Shown here one piece after another: positions 24,893-35,082 of a stretch of 64,000 nt of DNA. The notes beneath the pieces were generated by a model. The model was given only the letters and a program-made list of their open reading frames with translations. It searched no databases and was not told where the DNA came from. Position 1 is the first letter of the stretch, and each line of letters begins with the position of its first letter. A program made the position numbers and the translations under genes. The DNA lies in NCBI GenBank assembly GCA_937915545.1, contig CALGIJ010000034.1, forward strand, positions 34,160-98,159, written 5' to 3'. This DNA comes from an uncultured Desulfobacterales bacterium. GTDB lineage: Bacteria > Desulfobacterota > Desulfobulbia > Desulfobulbales > Desulfocapsaceae.

Positions 24893-26347
24893 ATGGCTAT
24901 CACTTTCAGCGGTCTCGCGACCGGACTGGACACGGACAAGATCGTCAAGGATATCATGGCACTGGAGCGGGCCCCGCTGGACCGCATCGAGGCCAGGAAG
25001 ACCGCCGCCAAGCAGCGTCTCGACGCCTTCGCCCAGTTCAAGGACAAGCTCGACGCCCTGAAGACCGCTGTCGGCAATATGAGCCTGACCAGCCAGCTGC
25101 GCTCCACTACCGCCACCGTCCAGGGCGAGGCCTCGTTTACCGCCTCCTCGAGCAGCGGCGCCGTCGGCAGCTATAACGTCTCGGTGGCTCAGCTCAGCCA
25201 GGTGCAGAAGACGGTCAGCGCCGGATTCTCTTCCAATACCGAGGCAGTGCTTGGTACCGGCACCCTCGAGATCGCCGGCACGGTGATCAATGTCACCGCC
25301 GAGAACAACTCCCTCCTCGGCATCGCCCAGGCGGTCAACGCCGTCGCCAACACCACCGGCGTGCGCGCCAGCATCATCAACGACGGCACCTCCGGCAAGC
25401 CTTATCACCTGGTCTTCACCGGCAAGGACTCCTCCACCTCCTTCGAGATCGAAGACACCCTCGTTGACGGAGGCGCGCAAGCGATCTCGCTTGGGCTGAG
25501 CGAAGTACAGGAAGCACAAAAGGCAGTCGCCTTTATCGACGGTATCGCCGTGGTCAGTGACACCAATACCATCTCCTCGGCGATCAGCGGCGTGACGCTG
25601 ACGCTCAACTCCGTTGATACCAAACTCGACGAAGGCACCGAGGTAGATGGCAAAAAATTCTGGGAATGGCCCGACCCGCCCACCTTTGCCTCCAAGAGAC
25701 TCGACGTGACCGCCGATACCGGTGCCCTCAAGGAAAAGGTCACCTCCTTCGTCAGCGCCTATAACGATGCCATGGACTGGATTCTCTCCGGCTACGAAGA
25801 ATTCGGCGGCTCCTCGACGGTACCTGAGGTTGAGGAAGGTTCGGGCGAGGAAGCCATTCTTGGCTCGGTGTTGCGCGGTGACGCCACCATCAACAGCCTC
25901 AAACGCCAGTTGCAAAACGTCCTCACCGACGCCATCGACAATAGCGGGCGTTTCCGCGTCCTGTCGGAGATCGGCATCACTACCAACCCCAACGGTACTC
26001 TCAACCAGAACAACACCAAGCTCGACAAGGCACTGGCCGAAAATTACGACGACACCATCTCTCTCCTCTCCGGTGACGATACGACTGCCGGGGTGATGAA
26101 GGGCTTCAATGCCTTGCTTTTGAAAATGACCAGCAAAAGCACCGGTATGTATGCCCTGCAGGAGCAGAACTACGAGGACAGCGTAGACCGCTTCGACCTG
26201 CAGATCGACCAGATGGAACTTCGCCTCAGCAAACGCGAGCTGTCCCTCAAGGCGCAGTTCAGCGCCATGGAAACCCTGGTGAGCAATCTCAACTCCCAGG
26301 GCGACTTCCTCACCCAGCAGATGAACGCCATTTTTGGGAACAAATAG
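24893..26347 (+). CDS. fliD: Filament cap protein FliD (HAP2)
   Basis: 484 residues. The N-terminal FliD motif (TFSGLATGLDTDKIVKDIMA) and C-terminal coiled-coil region (EDSVDRFDLQIDQMELRLSK, FSAMETLVSNLNSQGDFLTQ) are typical. FliD caps the growing filament and folds flagellin. fliS follows after 2 nt. Confidence 0.96.
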   Translation: MAITFSGLATGLDTDKIVKDIMALERAPLDRIEARKTAAKQRLDAFAQFKDKLDALKTAVGNMSLTSQLRSTTATVQGEASFTASSSSGAVGSYNVSVAQLSQVQKTVSAGFSSNTEAVLGTGTLEIAGTVINVTAENNSLLGIAQAVNAVANTTGVRASIINDGTSGKPYHLVFTGKDSSTSFEIEDTLVDGGAQAISLGLSEVQEAQKAVAFIDGIAVVSDTNTISSAISGVTLTLNSVDTKLDEGTEVDGKKFWEWPDPPTFASKRLDVTADTGALKEKVTSFVSAYNDAMDWILSGYEEFGGSSTVPEVEEGSGEEAILGSVLRGDATINSLKRQLQNVLTDAIDNSGRFRVLSEIGITTNPNGTLNQNNTKLDKALAENYDDTISLLSGDDTTAGVMKGFNALLLKMTSKSTGMYALQEQNYEDSVDRFDLQIDQMELRLSKRELSLKAQFSAMETLVSNLNSQGDFLTQQMNAIFGNK

Positions 26348-26349
26348 TC

Positions 26350-26814
26350 ATGAATCCCTATAATAACGCCTACGCCAACCAGTATCGCAACAACCAGGTC
26401 CTCACCGCGTCCCAGGAGCAGATTCTCCTCATGCTCTACGACGGGGCCATCCGCTTCTGCCGCCAGGCCATCGTCGCCTGCGAGGCCGGCAACGGCAGTG
26501 AGAAGAACGGCCGGATTGGCAAGGTCTATGCGATTGTCGACGAATTCTCCAAGTCCCTCAACCACGACATCGGCGGCGATATCGCCATCGATCTCGAGCG
26601 GCTCTACGACTTCATGATGCGTCAGCTCAACGAGGCACGCCGCGAAGAGACCCCCGACAAGCTCAAGGTGGTGGAAAACCTCCTCGTCGATCTACGCCAG
26701 ACCTGGGGCGAGGCGGTGGAGATCAACAAGCGCGAGCAGGGCATCGTTTCGCAGCAGCGCGAGGCCGAGGCAGACACGGCCACCCCCATGCCGCGCCTCT
26801 CGGTAGCCGGCTGA
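26350..26814 (+). CDS. fliS: Flagellin export chaperone FliS
   Basis: 154 residues. The FliS signature (NNAYANQYRNNQVLTASQEQ, ILLMLYDGAIRFCRQA) and the helical body are present. The C-terminal 25 residues (REQGIVSQQREAEADTATP) are a tail beyond the family's usual 120-130. FliS binds the flagellin C-terminus and prevents polymerisation in the cytosol; two large flagellins are encoded upstream. Confidence 0.95.
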   Translation: MNPYNNAYANQYRNNQVLTASQEQILLMLYDGAIRFCRQAIVACEAGNGSEKNGRIGKVYAIVDEFSKSLNHDIGGDIAIDLERLYDFMMRQLNEARREETPDKLKVVENLLVDLRQTWGEAVEINKREQGIVSQQREAEADTATPMPRLSVAG

Positions 26815-26834
26815 GGCCAAGAGCAGGTGATACC

Positions 26835-27275
26835 ATGAGCGAAAGCAACCACAATCTCAGCAGGCTTGACAGGTGCATCGAGCTGCTGCAGAGCGTCAAT
26901 GCTATCTACGGCGAGATGGAAGCGACCTATGCCGTGCTGCAGGGCGAGTTGCCCGCCATCTCCTCCGAGGCCCTGCTGCAGAAGACCAGGATGCTTGACT
27001 GCCTCAGGGAAAAAGCGCAGGCAGTCGACGGCCAGCTGGCCGAAGAACTGCGCCGCAGCGAAGAACTCGACGACAGCCTTCACCCCCTGCTGGCAACACG
27101 GGCTGAAAAGCTGGAACGGCTCTTCCGCATCAACCGCGACCTTCTTGGCCGCGCCGAAAACAGCCGGGCGCTCTTGCGCCACGAGCTGACGACGATGCGC
27201 ACCAACCGCAACGCCCTGCAGGGATATCGGCCGCCCGGCGGTCCCGCTCCCGGCCTGATCCGCACCTCCTTCTAA
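26835..27275 (+). CDS. FliT/FlgN-like helical protein in the flagellar operon
   Basis: 146 residues, nearly all helical with coiled-coil character and high Glu/Leu/Arg content. The C-terminal tail (LQGYRPPGGPAPGLIRTSF) resembles FlgN-type chaperone tails. It lies 20 nt after fliS, where FliT, the FliD chaperone, is often found. I infer an export chaperone; sequence alone does not decide between FliT and FlgN. Confidence 0.6.
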   Translation: MSESNHNLSRLDRCIELLQSVNAIYGEMEATYAVLQGELPAISSEALLQKTRMLDCLREKAQAVDGQLAEELRRSEELDDSLHPLLATRAEKLERLFRINRDLLGRAENSRALLRHELTTMRTNRNALQGYRPPGGPAPGLIRTSF

Positions 27276-27289
27276 CCCGCGGCCCCTCC

Positions 27290-27679
27290 ATGAAACCATT
27301 TGACCACAGCCTCCGCCCGGCGACAAAAATTGTCGATGTGGCGCAATTCTTCATGGAGATAACCGCCGCCTACCTCAATTTCGAAGGGCGCGTGCTGCAT
27401 GTCCTGCAGCGGGCGACAGAGATCTCCCCGGCGAAGATCTACGCCGAGTGCGAGCAATTGGGCCGCGAGCGCAGCAAGCTCTCCTCCCTCGATGAGCAAC
27501 TGCTCTCCATCCTCGCCCTGGCCGGCCCGGAAGTGGTCAACACCGCCATGATCCATGACTATCGCGTCGCCTTCGCCAAGGCTTCCATGGCCTGCGGCAA
27601 CCTGCAGCAGAAACTGCTCGCCATCCGCGCCACCCTCGACCATGCCGGCGCCGCGGTCCAGGGTGCTCCAGCCGTCTAG
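27290..27679 (+). CDS. Small helical protein of unknown function in the flagellar operon
   Basis: 129 residues, predicted mostly helical, no signal or membrane segment. It begins 14 nt after the preceding chaperone-like gene and is probably read with it. I do not recognise the family. Size, helical content and position are compatible with another flagellar export chaperone or assembly aid, but no motif supports this. Confidence 0.55.
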   Translation: MKPFDHSLRPATKIVDVAQFFMEITAAYLNFEGRVLHVLQRATEISPAKIYAECEQLGRERSKLSSLDEQLLSILALAGPEVVNTAMIHDYRVAFAKASMACGNLQQKLLAIRATLDHAGAAVQGAPAV

Positions 27680-28051
27680 CTGTCCGGAGCATGCCGCCAC
27701 AAGGCCGGATTGCTCAAGAGCGTATCCAACGCCACCCATGACGGCAAAGAGAGTGCTGGCGGCGCAGGCGTTGCTCACGCCTGTTTCCAGCCAAGCCGCT
27801 ATGCCAACCAGACCCTGCCGCCCAAAAAGTACCGAACCCGGCGCACCGACAGCATATCCACTCACCATTTCTCGTTGTCAGCGTTGCCGTGGAGAGAAAA
27901 TTGCGCTACTATGGTTTTCCAATAACTATCGGCTGTTAACCGGCTTCCCCGCACAGGGGGGCGAAGTGGAGCCCGACGGGCGTTTCTCACGGGAAATTCC
28001 GTGCGGCAGGACTGGGCGCCACCTATCATCAGCGAGCGGTGAAAGAAACCT
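27680..28051 (+). other. 372-nt intergenic region before the PilZ genes
   Basis: No convincing gene. It contains a weak sigma-54-like site at 27,890-27,904 and a short inverted repeat (CACGG/CCGTG at 27,988-28,003) in the expected leader. I looked for a cyclic-di-GMP riboswitch ahead of the PilZ genes and found no match. Confidence 0.5.
27890..27904 (+). promoter_or_regulatory. Possible sigma-54 promoter before the PilZ pair
   Basis: TGG (27,890-27,892), 10 nt, then GC at 27,903-27,904 within TTGC. The GG-N10-GC geometry is right but the CAC part of TGGCAC is not matched. It lies about 150 nt before the first PilZ gene. Confidence 0.3.
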
Positions 28052-28741
28052 ATGAGCCACGATCCCGCCATCCTCACCTCCATTCCCGAAGGCAAGCCGG
28101 TACGGATTTTCCTCCCCCTGCGCAACAGCCGCGAGCGCTTGCGGATGCAATGCCTCTTTCGGGACATCGCCCCGCCCAAGTTCTCGCTGGTCTTCGGCCC
28201 CGGTCAGCTGCCCATTGCCGCCATCGATCTCAGCCAACCGACCATCGTGTCCGTCGACATGGGCGGGCCGACCCTCTCCCTGGAAGCGATGATCCAGGAG
28301 ATCGACGGCCAGCAGACCCTCAAGATGATTCTGCAGAAATCCATCAACCACGAGCAACTGCGCGAATATTTCCGCATCGACGCAGTCACCGAGGTGGTCG
28401 CCTCCAGCCTTCGCCTCCCCCAAGGCCTGGCGCAATCACCTCCATGGTCGCTGGCCGGCGAATCGCTCGACCTCAGCGGCAGCGGCGTTTTGGTGCTCTT
28501 TCCCAGCTGCCCTCCCGAAGACAAGCAGACCCAGCTGGTCATCTCCCTGCCCATGGCCGACGAGCAGCCGATCAGCGCCGTGGCCCATATCGTCCGCCTG
28601 CAGCGGCAGGATGACGGCCGCTGCGAGGTCGCCTACCACTTCGACGACATCTCCATGGAGGATCGCGATCGTATCATCGGCCACTGCCTGGTGCTGCAGC
28701 GGCAGATGCTGCGCCTCAAGGTCCAGGTACTGGAAAAATAA
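28052..28741 (+). CDS. PilZ-domain cyclic-di-GMP receptor, YcgR-like (first of two)
   Basis: 229 residues: an N-terminal YcgR-like beta domain (about 1-95) then a PilZ domain. The c-di-GMP motif is intact: RxxxR at R104-R108 (REYFR) and D140-LSGSG (DxSxxG). Proteins of this layout slow or redirect the flagellar motor when c-di-GMP rises. It is followed by a paralogue of the same length 31 nt downstream. Confidence 0.88.
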   Translation: MSHDPAILTSIPEGKPVRIFLPLRNSRERLRMQCLFRDIAPPKFSLVFGPGQLPIAAIDLSQPTIVSVDMGGPTLSLEAMIQEIDGQQTLKMILQKSINHEQLREYFRIDAVTEVVASSLRLPQGLAQSPPWSLAGESLDLSGSGVLVLFPSCPPEDKQTQLVISLPMADEQPISAVAHIVRLQRQDDGRCEVAYHFDDISMEDRDRIIGHCLVLQRQMLRLKVQVLEK

Positions 28742-28772
28742 GCGACGCCCCACTTTCTCCACGGATATCGCC

Positions 28773-29453
28773 ATGGTGCAACAGGATCTCGTCAAGCTGG
28801 TCAAGTCAATCGATGACGGCGAGGCCGCCACCCTCACCCTGACCGACAGCAACAACGATCACCATACCATCCAAGGATTTTTCAAGGAATCCGAGGCTCC
28901 CGGCTTCTTCTTCCTCGCCCCGCCGGGGGCATTGCCGCAGCAACTCGACCGCAGCTGGCGGGGTTTTCTGGTCAGTTGCGACCAGAACGGAACCGAAGTC
29001 TCCTTTCTGGTGGAGATCGTCGAGAAAACCAGCGGCCGCACGGTGGAGCTCCTCGCCCGCCAGACCATGCGTTTCGAGGACATGCGCCGCTTCTTCAGGG
29101 TCAGCATGAGGATACCGGTGGTCATCCGCCATTTCGTCGACAGCGCGGAGAAGCCGGAAAACAGCTGGCAGCTGGAGGGCGAGAGCGTCGATATCTCACA
29201 ATCCGGGCTGCTCGCCCTGCTGCCGGCGGAGTGCCGCCATGAAGACGACCTCGACATCGAGCTCCTCCTCGACGAGCCCGACAAGCGCATCATCGTCGGC
29301 GGCCACGTGGTGCGCAGCCGCAGCTTGCGAAAACAGCGCTGGCTGACCTCCTTCCACTTCGACGACATCTCCGCCACGAACCGCGACGCCCTCGCCAAAC
29401 GCTGTTTCGCCGAACAGCGCCGGCAGCTGCGCGAGAAGGGGCAAACCTACTGA
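28773..29453 (+). CDS. PilZ-domain cyclic-di-GMP receptor, YcgR-like (second of two)
   Basis: 226 residues from ATG 28,773; the frame is open upstream but overlaps the first PilZ gene. It has the same N-terminal beta domain plus PilZ layout, with R105-R109 (RRFFR) and D140-ISQSG intact. It is diverged from its neighbour, so an old duplication is more likely than a recent one. Both probably sense c-di-GMP; the two may bind different motor or secretion targets. Confidence 0.88.
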   Translation: MVQQDLVKLVKSIDDGEAATLTLTDSNNDHHTIQGFFKESEAPGFFFLAPPGALPQQLDRSWRGFLVSCDQNGTEVSFLVEIVEKTSGRTVELLARQTMRFEDMRRFFRVSMRIPVVIRHFVDSAEKPENSWQLEGESVDISQSGLLALLPAECRHEDDLDIELLLDEPDKRIIVGGHVVRSRSLRKQRWLTSFHFDDISATNRDALAKRCFAEQRRQLREKGQTY

Positions 29454-29496
29454 GCTGCCTGGCCATCCGGGCGGCCTGCGGCAGGGGGAGTGGCCC

Positions 29497-30531
29497 ATGG
29501 ATATCATCAACCCGCTTTCCTCGATCCCCCCGGTCGGGCACGCTACCTCCCAGGGCAAGGGCCGTAGCCAAGGCCAACTGCCGGCCAATGTCGGCCAGCT
29601 GCTCAAGGCAATGGTGGTCGAGGCCCGTGGCGACAACCGTTTCACGCTTGATATCGGCGGCACGCGGCTCGCCGCCTCGTCCGAGGCAAAGCTCAGTGTC
29701 GGTGAGACCCTGCAACTGCAGGTGGCCAAAACCGAGCCGCGTATCGAACTGAAGATCGTCTCCGCCGGCGACACCCTGCTCACCGGCAAATCCCTCGCCC
29801 TGCTCGGCAAAAATATCGACCTCGGCGCGCTCTTCGCCGCCATGCGCGGCCAGACGCCGCCGCCGCTCTCCCTGCTCACGCCGAACAGCCGCAGCACCCT
29901 CGAGGAATTCTTTTCCCTGCAGCGCCAGGGCCTCGACCAGCAGGGAGGCGCCATCCTCAAGCGCCTTGTCGACAGTCTCGGCCTCAACCTCGAACACCTT
30001 CTCGCCCGTGGCGACAAGGAAGGCGCGACCCGCACCCTCAAGGCTGCCCTGCTCGAGGCGCTGCACATCTTCACCACTGCCGAAGATCTCGCCGAGACCA
30101 CGCAGAAGCTGCTCACCACTCTGGAACTCTTTCAGCTGGTGCAGGCCCAGAACAACCCCAACCAGCTGGTCATCCCCCTGCCCCTGCCCTTCGTCGAGCA
30201 GGGCTATCTCCTCGTCGACCAGGAGGATGCCGAGGGCGGCGATGAAGGCGGCAGCGGCGAAAAGCGCTTCTCCCTCCACCTCACCATGTCCGAGCTCGGC
30301 CATTTGCGCATCGACTTCCTGCGCAACGAGGAGGGACTTTTTTTGCGTTTCTTCGCCGATTCCGACGAGAAGGCCCGCTTTCTCGCCGAGCATGACGACG
30401 ACCTCAAAAAGGCCATCGTCGACACCCCCCTGGCCGGCCTGTCCTTTGCCAGCGGCAGCAGCGACCCGGTGCAGGAGCTGCTGCAACGCATCGTCCCCCC
30501 GGGACGATCTATTCTCGACACCAAGGTGTAG
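29497..30531 (+). CDS. FliK-like hook-length control domain protein
   Basis: 344 residues. No signal peptide. A variable N-terminal region is followed by a C-terminal domain with the FliK-type pattern (FSLHLTMSELGHLRIDFLRN, EGLFLRFFADSDEKARF). It is followed after 2 nt by an FlhB-C-terminal homologue, the same pairing as YlqG-YlqH in Bacillus. Its role in hook length or substrate switching is inferred. The main fliK gene could also lie upstream of the window. Confidence 0.65.
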   Translation: MDIINPLSSIPPVGHATSQGKGRSQGQLPANVGQLLKAMVVEARGDNRFTLDIGGTRLAASSEAKLSVGETLQLQVAKTEPRIELKIVSAGDTLLTGKSLALLGKNIDLGALFAAMRGQTPPPLSLLTPNSRSTLEEFFSLQRQGLDQQGGAILKRLVDSLGLNLEHLLARGDKEGATRTLKAALLEALHIFTTAEDLAETTQKLLTTLELFQLVQAQNNPNQLVIPLPLPFVEQGYLLVDQEDAEGGDEGGSGEKRFSLHLTMSELGHLRIDFLRNEEGLFLRFFADSDEKARFLAEHDDDLKKAIVDTPLAGLSFASGSSDPVQELLQRIVPPGRSILDTKV

Positions 30532-30533
30532 CC

Positions 30534-30839
30534 GTGGCTGATGAAAAAGACATCGCCCGGGCGGTGGCCCTGGTCTACAACGAGAAGGAGGCCTCCGCGC
30601 CACGGGTGGTGGCCACCGGCAAGGGCCATATCGCCGAGAAGATCATCGCCACCGCCCGCGAGGCCGGAGTGCATATCAAGGAGGACAGGGACCTGGTCGA
30701 GGTCCTCGCCAAAATCCCCCTTGGCAATGAGATTCCGGTGGAACTCTACCAGACCGTGGCCGAAGTGCTGGCCTTCGTCTATCAGGTCAATAAAAAGTTC
30801 AAGGATAAGCTGGCCACCGAACGACCCGGGGGCGGCTGA
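30534..30839 (+). CDS. flhX: FlhX, stand-alone homologue of the FlhB C-terminal domain
   Basis: 101 residues starting with GTG. It aligns with the cytoplasmic domain of FlhB after the cleavage point: RVVATGKGHIAEKIIATARE, VLAKIPLGNEIPVELYQTVA, EVLAFVYQVNKKFKDKL. The NPTH motif is replaced and there are no membrane helices. Such proteins (YlqH/FlhX) can stand in for the cleaved FlhB fragment. It ends the flagellar locus. Confidence 0.85.
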   Translation: MADEKDIARAVALVYNEKEASAPRVVATGKGHIAEKIIATAREAGVHIKEDRDLVEVLAKIPLGNEIPVELYQTVAEVLAFVYQVNKKFKDKLATERPGGG

Positions 30840-30940
30840 CGATCCTGAAGGCTATATCTTGTGCGGTGAATGCGGCTGGGCAGCCTGGCGCCACCCTTGT
30901 CTTCTGCGGTGGCAAAACCACGCTCATGCCAGCTGCAACG

Positions 30941-30976
30941 AAAAACGGGGCCTGCCTGATGGCAGACCCCGTTTTT
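30941..30976. terminator. Bidirectional rho-independent terminator
   Basis: AAAAACGGGG..CTGCC pairs with GGCAG..CCCCGTTTTT around a TGAT loop (30,957-30,960); 16-nt arms with one mismatch and A/T tracts on both sides. It can end the flhX transcript on + and the tRNA transcript on -. Confidence 0.9.
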
Positions 30977-30982
30977 GGGTGT

Positions 30983-31059
<77 letters not shown>

Positions 31060-31131
31060 AAGACCATGAACCGGCGGGGATATCCCCGTTATGAGAAAGG
31101 CAACCGCGACACGGTGCCTCGATGCTGCCTC

Positions 31132-31208
<77 letters not shown>

Positions 31209-31222
31209 AGAGTCCTGCTATG

Positions 31223-31298
31223 TGGTGGGCGACACAGGGCTTGAACCTGTGACCCTCGGCTTGTAAGGCCGATGCTCTCCCAGCTGAGCTAGTCGCCC
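31223..31298 (-). tRNA. tRNA-Val (UAC)
   Basis: 76-nt cloverleaf with anticodon TAC in loop CTTACAA, acceptor GGGCGAC / GTCGCCC, CCA encoded. First gene of the unit, about 25 nt after its promoter. Confidence 0.96.
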
Positions 31299-31322
31299 CT
31301 CCGTGATCGAACGTGTCGGGAC

Positions 31323-31351
31323 TATTTACTAAATTCACCCTGCCCCGTCAA
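31323..31351 (-). promoter_or_regulatory. Sigma-70 promoter of the tRNA-Val-Asp-Asp unit
   Basis: On the minus strand TTGACG (31,346-31,351), 17-nt spacer, TAAATA (31,323-31,328). The -35 and the GGGCAGGGTG that follows are shared with the tRNA-Leu promoter at 52,132, which supports the call. It overlaps the end of lon's downstream region. Confidence 0.75.
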
Positions 31352-31381
31352 GCAAAAACGCTGAAAAGATTAACTATCTGA

Positions 31382-33754
31382 CTAGACAGCGTTTTCCTCC
31401 GCCACAGCCTCGGCCGCGACCTCTTCGAGCAGCGCTTTGCCCTGCCGCGGGCAAAGCGCCTTGTCGAGCACCTCGTCCATGTGATTGACCAGCTCGATGG
31501 TCAAAGATTTGCGGATTTTTGCCGGCACGTCGGTGAGATCGCGCTCGTTGTCTTTGGGCACGAGAACATGCGTGATATTACCGCGCTTGGCGGCAAGGAG
31601 CTTCTCGGTGAGCCCGCCGATGGGCAGCACGCGACCGCGCAGGGTGATCTCCCCGGTCATGGCCAGCTGGTGCTTGACCGGGGCCTTGATCAGCGCCGAC
31701 ACCAGCGAGGTGGCGATGGTGATGCCCGCCGACGGACCGTCTTTGGGAATGGCCCCCTCCGGGACGTGGATGTGGATATCGAGCTTCTGGTAGAAGTTGG
31801 CCTCGAGGCCGAGCACCCCGGCACGGGAGCGCACGTAGCTGAGTGCCGCCTGGGCCGACTCCTGCATGACGTCGCCGAGCTTGCCGGTGATGGTCAGCTT
31901 GCCCGAGCCGGCCATCAGCGTCGCCTCGATCTGCAGCAGCTCGCCGCCGACCTCGGTCCAGGCGAGGCCGGTGGCCAGGCCGATCTCGTCGTTCTCCTCG
32001 GCCAGGCCGTAGCGGTACTTGGGGGTACCGAGGTACTTGCCCACCGACTGGGCGTTAACCTGGTATTTCTTGCCCTTCAACTTCTTCTTGAGGCGCTCGC
32101 GGGCGATCTTGCGACACAAGGAGGCAATAATGCGCTCGAGGCTGCGCACTCCGGCCTCCCGCGTATAACGGCGGATGATCTCGAGGATGGCGCCGTCGGT
32201 CAGGCTGATGTCACCTTTGCGGAAACCGTTGGCGGTGAGCTGCTTCGGCACCAGGTAGCCTTCGGCGATACGCAGCTTGTCCTCCTCGGTGTAGCCGCTG
32301 ATCTGGATGATCTCCATGCGGTCCTGCAGGGGCACGGGGATGGCGTGCAGGTTGTTGGCGGTGGTAATGAAGAACACCTCGGAGAGGTCGTAGTCGATAT
32401 CGAGGTAATGGTCGTTGAAGGCCACGTTCTGCTCCGGGTCGAGCACCTCGAGCAAGGCCGAGGAGGGATCGCCGCGGAAGTCCATGGACATCTTGTCGAC
32501 CTCGTCGAGGCAGAACACCGGGTTGGCGACATCGACCTTCTGCATCGACTGGATGATCTTGCCGGGCATGGCGCCGATATAGGTGCGGCGGTGGCCGCGG
32601 ATCTCCGCTTCGTCACGCACTCCGCCCAGGGAGAGGCGGGCGAACTTGCGGTTCATGGCCCGGGCGATGGACTGGCAGATCGAGGTCTTGCCGACGCCGG
32701 GCGGGCCGACCAGGCAGAGGATCGGTCCCTTGATCTTCTTCACCTGGCTCTGCACGGCGAGGTACTCGAGAATGCGCTCCTTGGGCTTGGCGAGGCCGAA
32801 GTGATCTTCGTCGAGGATTTTTTCGGCCTTGTTGATATCGATCTTCGACTTGCTCTTCTTCTCCCAGGGGAGGCTGACGATGCAGTCGATATAGTTGCGC
32901 ACCACCGTGGTCTCCGCCGACATCGGCGGCATGCTGCGCAGCTTCTTGAACTCCTTGAGGGCCTTCTCGCGGGCGATCTCCGGCATCTCCTTGGCCTTGA
33001 TGGTCTGCTCGAGCTCGCCAAGCTCGTCGAGGCCGTCGGCGTTCTGGCCGATCTCGTTCTGCAGCTCGCGCACCTTCTCGCCGAGGTAGTAGTCACGCTG
33101 GGTCTTGCCCATGCGCATCTTCACCTTGGCGTTGATGTTCTTCTCGATCTCCGCCAGCTCGATCTCGCGGTTGAGGATGACCAGCACCTTCTCCATCCGC
33201 GCCGAGAGCGGCTCCGCCTCGAGGATGGTCTGCTTCTCGTCGCTCTTCAGCGGCAGGTGGGCGCAGATGATGTTGAGCAGCTTGAAGGGGTTCTCGATGG
33301 TCTTGACCGAGTTGAGCACCTCGCGGCCGATCTTCTTGTTGTTGTTGGCGTAGTCGTCGAAGAACTTGCGCAGCTCCCGCTCGTAGGCCTGGATGGCGGC
33401 GCCGTTCTCAATAACATCGACCCGCTCCTCGACCTCTGCCTGCAGGAAGCTGTCGTGGGGAACATGGGAGACGATGCGCGCCCGCGACTTGCCTTCGACG
33501 AGGGCCTTGATGGTGCCGTCGGGGAGGCGCAGCAACTGCATTACCGCCGCCAGAGTACCGTACTGGTAGAGATCGTCGATCTCCGGGTCGTCAACGGCGG
33601 ACTTCTTCTGGGTGACGAGGAGGATATCGGTCTTCTTCTCCATGGCGTCCTCGAGCGCCAGAATCGATTTCCTCCGGCCGACCACCAGAGGGGCCACCAT
33701 GTGGGGAAATATCACTAAGTCGCGCAGGGGCATCAGCGGGTAAAGCTTAGTCAC
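31382..33754 (-). CDS. lon: ATP-dependent protease La (Lon)
   Basis: 790 residues, GTG start with AAGGAGAG before it. An N-terminal substrate-binding LAN domain (LPLMPLRDLVIFPHMVAP-like), a central AAA+ module with GPPGVGKTS and LDEVDKMS, and a C-terminal Ser-Lys protease domain with PKDGPSAGI (catalytic Ser) are visible. It degrades misfolded and regulatory proteins. It lies 46 nt after clpX on the same strand, so it could be read with tig-clpP-clpX as a proteostasis block. Confidence 0.98.
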   Translation of the reverse strand: MTKLYPLMPLRDLVIFPHMVAPLVVGRRKSILALEDAMEKKTDILLVTQKKSAVDDPEIDDLYQYGTLAAVMQLLRLPDGTIKALVEGKSRARIVSHVPHDSFLQAEVEERVDVIENGAAIQAYERELRKFFDDYANNNKKIGREVLNSVKTIENPFKLLNIICAHLPLKSDEKQTILEAEPLSARMEKVLVILNREIELAEIEKNINAKVKMRMGKTQRDYYLGEKVRELQNEIGQNADGLDELGELEQTIKAKEMPEIAREKALKEFKKLRSMPPMSAETTVVRNYIDCIVSLPWEKKSKSKIDINKAEKILDEDHFGLAKPKERILEYLAVQSQVKKIKGPILCLVGPPGVGKTSICQSIARAMNRKFARLSLGGVRDEAEIRGHRRTYIGAMPGKIIQSMQKVDVANPVFCLDEVDKMSMDFRGDPSSALLEVLDPEQNVAFNDHYLDIDYDLSEVFFITTANNLHAIPVPLQDRMEIIQISGYTEEDKLRIAEGYLVPKQLTANGFRKGDISLTDGAILEIIRRYTREAGVRSLERIIASLCRKIARERLKKKLKGKKYQVNAQSVGKYLGTPKYRYGLAEENDEIGLATGLAWTEVGGELLQIEATLMAGSGKLTITGKLGDVMQESAQAALSYVRSRAGVLGLEANFYQKLDIHIHVPEGAIPKDGPSAGITIATSLVSALIKAPVKHQLAMTGEITLRGRVLPIGGLTEKLLAAKRGNITHVLVPKDNERDLTDVPAKIRKSLTIELVNHMDEVLDKALCPRQGKALLEEVAAEAVAEENAV

Positions 33755-33800
33755 ACACTCTCCTTTCGATCTCTGGGATAGGCACCTGTCACCGCAGGAC

Positions 33801-35081
<1,281 letters not shown>

Positions 35082-35082
35082 A

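Noticed and set aside
27680..28051. Cyclic-di-GMP riboswitch before the PilZ genes
   Set aside because: No recognisable GEMM core or tetraloop receptor arrangement; only short inverted repeats.
31481..33718. A 745-codon open frame on the plus strand
   Set aside because: Antisense shadow of lon, with no domain and a biased composition.
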